From Exiguobacterium aurantiacum (GTDB lineage: Bacteria; Bacillota; Bacilli; Exiguobacteriales; Exiguobacteriaceae), in NCBI RefSeq assembly GCF_024362205.1, contig NZ_CP101462.1, positions 834,501 through 898,500 of the forward strand: DNA of 64,000 bases. Reading direction: 5' to 3'. Numbering within the stretch: the stretch's first letter is position 1; every line of letters starts with the position of its first letter. A program made the translations under genes and the position numbers. Below, piece after piece: positions 58,593 through 64,000 of this stretch. The notes below the pieces were generated by a model that made no database searches, was not told the origin of the DNA, and worked only from the letters and a program-made list of their open reading frames with translations.

Positions 58593-59693
58593 ATGGAAAT
58601 TTCAGATATTCGCAACGAACTCGAGGCGATGGCGAAACGCCTCGAGAATTATCGCCAATCGCTCAACCTGACAGAGAAGCAGGCCCGCATCGCCGAGCTC
58701 GAGAATGAGATGACGTACCCAGACTTCTGGGACAGCCAAGAGAAGGCGCAAAAAGTCATCGACGAGTCGAACGCGCTCAAAGCGATGGTCGACAAATACC
58801 AAGAGCTCGCCGATGGGCATGAAGACGGCGAAGTCACGCTCGAATTGATCAAGGAAGAGCCGGACGCCGAGATGCAAGGAGAATTAGGAGAGATGGTCAC
58901 GGCGCTCAAGGCTGACTTCGACGCGTTCGAACTCGAGATCCTCTTGAACGGACCGTACGACGCTAACAACGCCATCCTTGAGCTTCACCCGGGTGCGGGC
59001 GGTACCGAGTCGCAAGACTGGGCCTCGCTCCTGCTGCGTATGTACCAACGTTTCGCGGACAAGCAAGGCTGGAAAGTCGAGACGGTCGATTATCTGCCGG
59101 GCGAAGAAGCCGGCGTCAAGTCGGTCACGCTCCGCATCGTCGGGCATAACGCCTACGGTTATTTGAAGGCTGAGAAAGGGATTCACCGTTTGGTCCGGAT
59201 CTCGCCGTTCGATTCGTCGGGCCGCCGCCATACGTCGTTCGTCTCGTGCGACGTCATGCCGGAATTCAATGACGACATCGAAATCGAAGTGAAGACTGAA
59301 GACCTCCGGATCGATACGTACCGCGCGTCAGGCGCCGGCGGTCAGCACATCAACACGACCGACTCGGCCGTCCGGATCACGCATGTGCCTACGGGCGTCG
59401 TCGTCTCGTGTCAAGCCGAGCGTTCGCAAATCAAGAACCGCGAAGCAGCGATGAAAATGCTCAAGGCAAAACTGTATCAACGCGAACTCGACGAGCAGCA
59501 ACGCAAGCTCGATGAGATTCGTGGCGAGAAGACAGACATCGGCTGGGGCAGCCAAATCCGTTCGTACGTCTTCCACCCGTACGCGATGGTCAAGGACCAC
59601 CGGACGAGTTATGAAGTCGGGAACACGAGCGGCGTCATGGATGGGGACATCATGGGCTTCATCGACGCTTACCTCCGCAAGACAAATATGTGA
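58593..59693 (+). CDS. prfB: Peptide chain release factor 2, without programmed frameshift
   Basis: RF2 reads UAA and UGA stop codons. The 366-residue protein has the SPF codon-recognition motif ([15 protein letters not shown]) and the catalytic GGQ ([15 protein letters not shown]). In many bacteria an in-frame UGA near codon 25 needs a +1 frameshift. Here the frame is open through that region ([18 protein letters not shown]), so the autoregulatory site is absent. AAAGGTGA precedes the start. Confidence 0.96.
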   Translation: MEISDIRNELEAMAKRLENYRQSLNLTEKQARIAELENEMTYPDFWDSQEKAQKVIDESNALKAMVDKYQELADGHEDGEVTLELIKEEPDAEMQGELGEMVTALKADFDAFELEILLNGPYDANNAILELHPGAGGTESQDWASLLLRMYQRFADKQGWKVETVDYLPGEEAGVKSVTLRIVGHNAYGYLKAEKGIHRLVRISPFDSSGRRHTSFVSCDVMPEFNDDIEIEVKTEDLRIDTYRASGAGGQHINTTDSAVRITHVPTGVVVSCQAERSQIKNREAAMKMLKAKLYQRELDEQQRKLDEIRGEKTDIGWGSQIRSYVFHPYAMVKDHRTSYEVGNTSGVMDGDIMGFIDAYLRKTNM

Positions 59694-59698
59694 TGCAA

Positions 59699-59728
59699 GT
59701 GGCTCAAGGACTGATGTCTTTGAGCCAC
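59699..59728 (+). other. Stem-loop between prfB and the third YitT gene
   Basis: GTGGCTCAAGGAC-TGAT-GTCTTTGAGCCAC is a 13-bp stem without a T-tract, so it is more likely a processing or stability element than a terminator. Confidence 0.6.
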
Positions 59729-59754
59729 GTTGTATGTAGAGGAGAAAACCTTTA

Positions 59755-60612
59755 ATGAAGCAAATCGTCAAAGACTACATCTATTTATTGACCGGGTCCG
59801 TGTTCGTCGCCTCGGCGTTCAGCTTGTTCCTGCTGCCGAACAACCTCGCCTCGGGCGGCGTCAGCGGGATCTCGATCATCACGTACGAGCTGTTCAACAT
59901 CTCGCCGGGGGCGTTCCAGCTCGTGTCGAACGTGTTGCTCCTCCTCGTCGGCTGGATGATCCTCGGGCTTGGCTTCGGCGTCAAGTCGCTCGTCGGGTCG
60001 ATTTTCTTGCCGGGCGTGATCTTATTCTATGAGGCGATCGACGCAGGTGCCGCCGTCAATGACACGCTGCTCGCGGCCATCTTCGGCGGGGCCGGTGTCG
60101 GGATCGGTCTCGGGCTCATCTTCCGAGGGCGTGCCTCGACCGGTGGGATGGACTTGCTCGCGCAAATCCTACATAAATTCACCCACATCCCGCTCTATCT
60201 CTGTATCGCCATCCTCGACGGTGCGGTCGTCCTCGTCGCCGCTGTCACGTTCTCGTTCACGACGGGGCTGTACGCGCTCATCGCCCTCTTCATCACGATC
60301 AAGATGATCGATTTCGTCCAGCTTGGCTTCACGCAGGACAAGATGGCGTACGTCATCTCGGAGAAGCGAGCCGTCATCACGCGCGCCGTCTTCGACGAGC
60401 TCGACCGGGGCGCGACGGAGATTCAGGCGATCGGGGCGTACTCGCGTCTCGAGCGTCCGATGCTCCTCGTCGTCGTCCGCCAGAACGAGGTGAGCCGTCT
60501 GAAAGAGATTATCCGCCGCATCGACCCCGACGCGTTCCTCATCTTCAGCGAGGCGCACGAGGTGATGGGGCAAGGGTTCACGTCGGACAAACGCTATATC
60601 AACGTGCCGTGA
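59755..60612 (+). CDS. YitT family membrane protein (third of three)
   Basis: The 285-residue product has membrane helices with ASAFSLFLLPNNLASGGVSG and FRGRASTGGMDLLAQILHKF, followed by the DUF2179 domain (ELDRGATEIQAIGAYSRLER, RLKEIIRRIDPDAFLIFSEA). It is less similar to the pair at 33-35 kb than they are to each other. Its RBS is GAGGAGA. The function is unknown. In B. subtilis no such gene lies between prfB and cccB. Confidence 0.9.
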   Translation: MKQIVKDYIYLLTGSVFVASAFSLFLLPNNLASGGVSGISIITYELFNISPGAFQLVSNVLLLLVGWMILGLGFGVKSLVGSIFLPGVILFYEAIDAGAAVNDTLLAAIFGGAGVGIGLGLIFRGRASTGGMDLLAQILHKFTHIPLYLCIAILDGAVVLVAAVTFSFTTGLYALIALFITIKMIDFVQLGFTQDKMAYVISEKRAVITRAVFDELDRGATEIQAIGAYSRLERPMLLVVVRQNEVSRLKEIIRRIDPDAFLIFSEAHEVMGQGFTSDKRYINVP

Positions 60613-60720
60613 GTTGTGGAATCTTTGTGTATTTTTGATGAGATTAGGTTAGAAAGCGGTTCATAACGGCTATAATGGTAAAAGTAGGTTATTTCTACAA
60701 CTTAGGAGGGGAACCCTATT

Positions 60721-61053
60721 ATGAAGAAATGGATGATGGCAATCGGCCTCGGCGCCATGCTCACGCTCGGTGCGTGCGGCGGTGGCGATGAAGAAGAGAC
60801 GACGAGCAACGGGGACGGCGCGAACACGGCGTCAGTCGACGCGGAAGCGGTATACGCCCAAAACTGTGCGGCATGTCACGGCGCGAATTTGGAAGGCATG
60901 AGCGGACCGGCACTTGAAGACGTCGGTGCCCGCTTGTCGGCCAGTGAAATTGAAGAAGTCATTCGTAACGGGAAAGGCGCCATGCCTGCGAACGTGATCG
61001 AGGACGACGAAGAAATCACAGCCGTCGCGGCTTGGCTCGCTGAGAAGAAATAA
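60721..61053 (+). CDS. cccB: Cytochrome c-551 lipoprotein (CccB-like)
   Basis: A membrane-attached electron carrier of 110 residues. The lipobox is LGAC near residues 17-20 (LTLGACGGGDEE), followed by an acidic, Asn/Thr-rich linker. The haem site is CAACH (NCAACHGANLEGMSGPAL) and the Met ligand lies in GKGAMPANV. CccB-type cytochromes pass electrons to cytochrome oxidase. The RBS is AGGAGGGG. The location before ftsE is conserved. Confidence 0.94.
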   Translation: MKKWMMAIGLGAMLTLGACGGGDEEETTSNGDGANTASVDAEAVYAQNCAACHGANLEGMSGPALEDVGARLSASEIEEVIRNGKGAMPANVIEDDEEITAVAAWLAEKK

Positions 61054-61062
61054 TCATGGGGG

Positions 61063-61118
61063 ACCACGAGGCGACTCGTGGTTTGACGTAAGGCACTCGC
61101 GAACGCGAGTGCCTTTTT
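61063..61118 (+). terminator. Tandem hairpins ending the cccB message
   Basis: ACCACGAG-GCGA-CTCGTGGT (61063-61082) is followed by AGGCACTCGC-GAAC-GCGAGTGCCT with T5 (61091-61118). The second is a complete intrinsic terminator. Confidence 0.85.
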
Positions 61119-61233
61119 GAATGTGCGTTTCATCATCTGTGTCCGAGTCGTGAAATCTATCTTCAACGCGACAATTTCCCACCGAACTCAATCCAACTGA
61201 AACATTCCTGTAATGGTTATTTAAAAGTCCGAT

Positions 61234-61437
61234 TGCTATAATTGTAGGCGCTTGAACTAACGCTTAATCGCTTTTTTAGACAGTGTTGACCAGGACATGG
61301 TCGCTTGACAGGTTGTCAGGTTATCGTGTAGAACAGAGGCTAGACGAAAATATTCACTAAACGAACCAATTCGCTGAACCAATTCAGAATTCGTCATAGA
61401 TGCATGAAAAATATATAAAAAGGGTAGGGAATACGTT
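61234..61437 (+). promoter_or_regulatory. ftsEX promoter and long leader
   Basis: TGC-TATAAT (61234-61242) is an extended -10 box. The leader of about 190 bases holds small inverted repeats (GACCA/TGGTC near 61290, TTGACA/TGTCA near 61310) but no known riboswitch that I recognise. The RBS is not strong. The rest of the 384-base gap after cccB has only the terminators. Confidence 0.5.
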
Positions 61438-62124
61438 ATGATTTCGATGCAAAAAGTCAGCAAAGTGTATCCAAACGGCGTCGTCGCAGTCGACGACCTC
61501 GATTTGCAGATCCAAGACGGCGAATTTCTTTACGTCGTCGGACCATCCGGCGCCGGGAAATCGACGTTCATGAAAATGATTTATCGGGAGGAGAAACCGT
61601 CGAGCGGCCAGCTCTTGATTGACGGGATCGACGTCGGCAAACTGAAAAACCGCCACGTCCCGAAATTACGCCGTCAACTCGGCGTCATCTTCCAAGACTA
61701 CAAGTTGTTACCGTCACTGACGGTATATGAGAACGTCGCGTTCGCACTCGAGGTCGTCCAGGCCGACACGAACACGATGCGCAAACAGGTCATGGACGTG
61801 TTGAACCTCGTCGGCCTGAAGCACAAGGCGCGCAACTATCCGGATGAACTATCGGGTGGGGAGCAGCAACGTGTGTCGATCGCCCGTGCCATCGTCAATA
61901 AGCCTAAGCTCATCATCGCCGACGAGCCGACCGGTAACTTAGACCCGGATACGGCTTGGGGCATCATGGAAGTATTCCAAGAGATTCACCGTCGCGGGGC
62001 GACGATCGTCATGGCGACGCACAACCGTGACATCGTCGACCGAATCCGCCATCGCGTCATCGCGATCGAGAACGGGAAAGTCGTCCGCGATGAAGAGAAA
62101 GGAGCATATGGCTATGATATTTAA
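61438..62124 (+). CDS. ftsE: Cell-division ABC ATPase FtsE
   Basis: FtsE with FtsX activates peptidoglycan hydrolases from the inside. The 228-residue ATPase has Walker [15 protein letters not shown], the signature [14 protein letters not shown] and Walker [17 protein letters not shown]. The C-terminus overlaps ftsX by 11 bases, so they are coupled. Confidence 0.96.
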   Translation: MISMQKVSKVYPNGVVAVDDLDLQIQDGEFLYVVGPSGAGKSTFMKMIYREEKPSSGQLLIDGIDVGKLKNRHVPKLRRQLGVIFQDYKLLPSLTVYENVAFALEVVQADTNTMRKQVMDVLNLVGLKHKARNYPDELSGGEQQRVSIARAIVNKPKLIIADEPTGNLDPDTAWGIMEVFQEIHRRGATIVMATHNRDIVDRIRHRVIAIENGKVVRDEEKGAYGYDI

Positions 62125-63016
62125 AAGTGGATTCCGTCATCTGCGCGAAGGGTTCAAGGGAACACTTCGCAACGGTTGGATGACATTCGCGGCAATCAGT
62201 GCCGTCACCATCACCTTGTTACTCGTCGGGGTATTCGCCCTCGTCATGTTCAACGTCAACGAGATCTCGGAGAACGTCGAGAACGACGTCGAGATTCAAG
62301 TGTTCGTCACCCGCACTGCGGAGGAAGCGAACGTCGAGAAGCTCGGGGAGAACTTAGAACAAATCCCTGGCGTCGCGTCGGTCACGTTCAGCTCGAAAGA
62401 GGATGAACTTGAAAACTTCCGTAACCAGCTCGGGGAAGACGCGAACGCGTACGGGACGGTCGAGAAGGATAACCCGCTCCACGACCGTTATATCGTCAAG
62501 GCGTCAGACCCGCTCAACACGGAGACGGTCGCGGACGCGGTCCAGTCGCTCGACAACGTCGATAAGGTCACGTATGGACAGGACTATATCGACAAGATGT
62601 TCGCTTTCTTCAACGGGATTCGCATCGGTGGACTCGTGTTGATCGTCGGTCTCACGCTCATGGCGATGTTCCTCATCTCGAACACGATCAAGATGACGAT
62701 CTTCTCACGCCGTCGCGAGATTGAGATCATGCGTCTCGTCGGGGCGAAAAACAGCTTCATCCGCTGGCCGTTCTTCATCGAAGGACTTCTCCTCGGTGTA
62801 CTCGGCGCGCTCATCCCGATCGCCGTCATCTACTTCGGTTATGACGTCGCATATAGTGCTTTACAACCATCGCTAGATCAACTGAATAGTGATATATTTA
62901 AATTGATTGATCCATCGGTACTGACGACACAAGTGTCGCTCGTCCTCTTGGCGCTCGGTGCCTTCATCGGGATCTGGGGCTCGACGACTTCGCTCGGTCG
63001 ATTCTTGAAAGTCTAA
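62114..63016 (+). CDS. ftsX: Cell-division membrane protein FtsX
   Basis: This membrane subunit has 300 residues: a cytoplasmic start (SGFRHLREGFKGTLRNGWMT), a first membrane helix, an extracellular loop of about 120 residues that contacts the hydrolase, and three C-terminal helices. EIEIMRLVGAKNSFIRWPFF is the permease signature. The start at 62114 has AAAGGAG nine bases upstream; the ATG at 62108 is too close. Confidence 0.95.
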   Translation: MIFKSGFRHLREGFKGTLRNGWMTFAAISAVTITLLLVGVFALVMFNVNEISENVENDVEIQVFVTRTAEEANVEKLGENLEQIPGVASVTFSSKEDELENFRNQLGEDANAYGTVEKDNPLHDRYIVKASDPLNTETVADAVQSLDNVDKVTYGQDYIDKMFAFFNGIRIGGLVLIVGLTLMAMFLISNTIKMTIFSRRREIEIMRLVGAKNSFIRWPFFIEGLLLGVLGALIPIAVIYFGYDVAYSALQPSLDQLNSDIFKLIDPSVLTTQVSLVLLALGAFIGIWGSTTSLGRFLKV

Positions 63017-63046
63017 TTCAATTTAAATATGAGGAGGAGTTGGCGG

Positions 63047-64000
63047 ATGAAACGTTCGCTTGCGCTTGGATTAAGTTTGACGCTACTTGCCTCGCCGGTC
63101 ATGGCGACGGAGAAAGACACGCTGAAAGCACGACAAGATCGTCTATCCAATCAATTGGAGGAGTCCAAGAAAGCGCAAGACGAGACGGACGCCGAGCTCG
63201 ACATCACCGAGGCGGAACGCGACGCGGTATCGACAGAGATTCGCGCCGTCAATGAACGTCTCGAGGGATTAAGTGAACAGATCGCCGTCCAACAGGAAGA
63301 AGCGGACGCGGCGCGCACTGAGCTCGAGGAAACCCGTGATCAACTCGCTGCCCATGGGCAGTACCTCGAAAGCCAGAAGGCGCTCCTTAGTGAGCGTCTT
63401 CGTGTGCTTCAAGTACACGAGGACCGGTCCTATCTCCAAGTCGTCTTTGAGTCCCGCTCGTTCGGAGACTTCGTGACGCGGCTGTTGACCGCGCAGACGA
63501 TCGCGGAGCAGGACCGGGACCTCATACATACGTACATGAATGAAGTCGAGCGGCTCGAAACGCTCGAGGCACGGCAGCGGACCCAGCTGTCGTTCTTGAA
63601 ACAGAAAGAGCGGGAGCTCGTCGTGACGAAACAAGCGCTCGACGTCGCCGCCGAACAGAAGCGCGACTTGTTGTCGGAGCTGAACGAACAGGTCGAACTG
63701 CTCGAGCTTGAAAAAATGAGCCGGGAAGAAGAGCAGGCGCTCATGAATGAACAGAGCCGCATTATCGCCGGTCAACTTGAAGCAATCGCCGAGGCGGAAC
63801 GGGAAGCGGCCGCAGCCCAGGCCCGAGCCGAAGCAAAGGCTAAAGCCGAGGCCGAAGCACGGGCGGAAGCCGAGGCGAGAGAACAGGCCGACGCCAAAGC
63901 CGCAGCGGACGCGAAAGGGCAGACGGAGGATAAGGCTACGACCTCTCCAGCGCCGACAGCACCACCGCCTGCGGAAACCCCGACGAACGTGACGGGACCG
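63047..64000 (+). CDS. Secreted coiled-coil wall hydrolase or activator (CwlO/PcsB/EnvC-like), cut by the window end
   Basis: The frame is open to the last base: 318 codons are visible and the C-terminus is missing. It starts with a signal peptide (KRSLALGLSLTLLASPVMA), followed by about 200 residues of coiled coil (residues 25-235) with SYLQVVFESRSFGDFVTRLL, a motif typical of the FtsX-binding coiled coils of PcsB/CwlO/EnvC. An Ala/Glu repeat region and a Pro/Thr linker follow. The catalytic domain (M23 or NlpC/P60) would lie beyond the window. A GAGGAGGAG RBS is present, 30 bases after ftsX. Confidence 0.87.
   Translation, partial: MKRSLALGLSLTLLASPVMATEKDTLKARQDRLSNQLEESKKAQDETDAELDITEAERDAVSTEIRAVNERLEGLSEQIAVQQEEADAARTELEETRDQLAAHGQYLESQKALLSERLRVLQVHEDRSYLQVVFESRSFGDFVTRLLTAQTIAEQDRDLIHTYMNEVERLETLEARQRTQLSFLKQKERELVVTKQALDVAAEQKRDLLSELNEQVELLELEKMSREEEQALMNEQSRIIAGQLEAIAEAEREAAAAQARAEAKAKAEAEARAEAEAREQADAKAAADAKGQTEDKATTSPAPTAPPPAETPTNVTGP

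Noticed and set aside
1-64000. CRISPR arrays, tRNA or rRNA genes, prophage modules
   Set aside because: No regularly spaced repeats, no tRNA-like cloverleaf or rRNA signature, and no phage structural genes were seen while reading both strands.

Overview
The window looks like the chromosome of a low-GC-lineage Gram-positive of the class Bacilli whose base composition is fairly balanced. The protein sequences and the combination of families point to Exiguobacterium or a close relative; this is an inference, because no rRNA gene is present to confirm it. The gene order degS-degU-degV ... comFA-comFC-yvyF-flgM-flgN-flgK-flgL-yviE-fliW-csrA-hag-flaG-fliD-fliS-fliT ... hpf-secA-prfB ... cccB-ftsE-ftsX follows the Bacillus subtilis chromosome closely, with several insertions.

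Layout. 1-1.7 kb: an IS200/IS605-type element with intact tnpA and tnpB. 1.7-12.4 kb: metabolic and accessory genes (M3 oligopeptidase, PTS IIA-glucose, an XRE regulator, an orphan SUKH protein, a NatA/NatB-like ABC exporter, an MhqR-type quinone-response operon with its operator, an acyltransferase, an Asp23 protein). 12.5-16.8 kb: beta-phosphoglucomutase behind two LacI/CcpA-type boxes, a Rok-like DNA-binding protein, TagO, an LCP ligase and YvyE. 17-24 kb: DegS/DegU, DegV and a complete trehalose regulon (treR, treP, treC) with operators and a cre site. 25-31.7 kb: late competence genes comFA/comFC followed by the flagellar genes from yvyF to csrA. 31.8-40 kb: a frameshifted diguanylate cyclase, two YitT-family proteins, an efflux protein, small unknowns, a double GNAT protein and a chemoreceptor. 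40-44.4 kb: an AT-rich island holding a coiled-coil protein, the main flagellin gene hag with a group I intron near its 3' end, and a LAGLIDADG endonuclease gene. 44.4-47.5 kb: flaG, fliD, fliS, fliT. 49-54.5 kb: a minus-strand block with comK, a FliK-like protein, an FlhB C-terminal homologue, a second fliS, a second flagellin, yaaR, a DUF2225 gene and a DinB-like gene. 54.8-64 kb: cold-shock protein, hpf, secA, prfB, a third YitT protein, cccB, ftsE, ftsX and the start of a coiled-coil cell-wall hydrolase or activator gene.

The most unusual object is the hag locus. A group I intron with recognisable P, Q, R and S core elements interrupts the codons for the last 14 residues of flagellin. The first 45 bases of the intron encode a recoded version of exactly those 14 residues plus a stop codon. 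Spliced and unspliced messages should therefore both give a 462-residue flagellin. A two-motif LAGLIDADG endonuclease lies outside the intron, just downstream on the other strand. Further points of interest are a Rok-like silencer, a perfect cre upstream of hpf, an MhqR-type palindrome, a prfB without the usual programmed frameshift, and comK next to a second flagellin operon.
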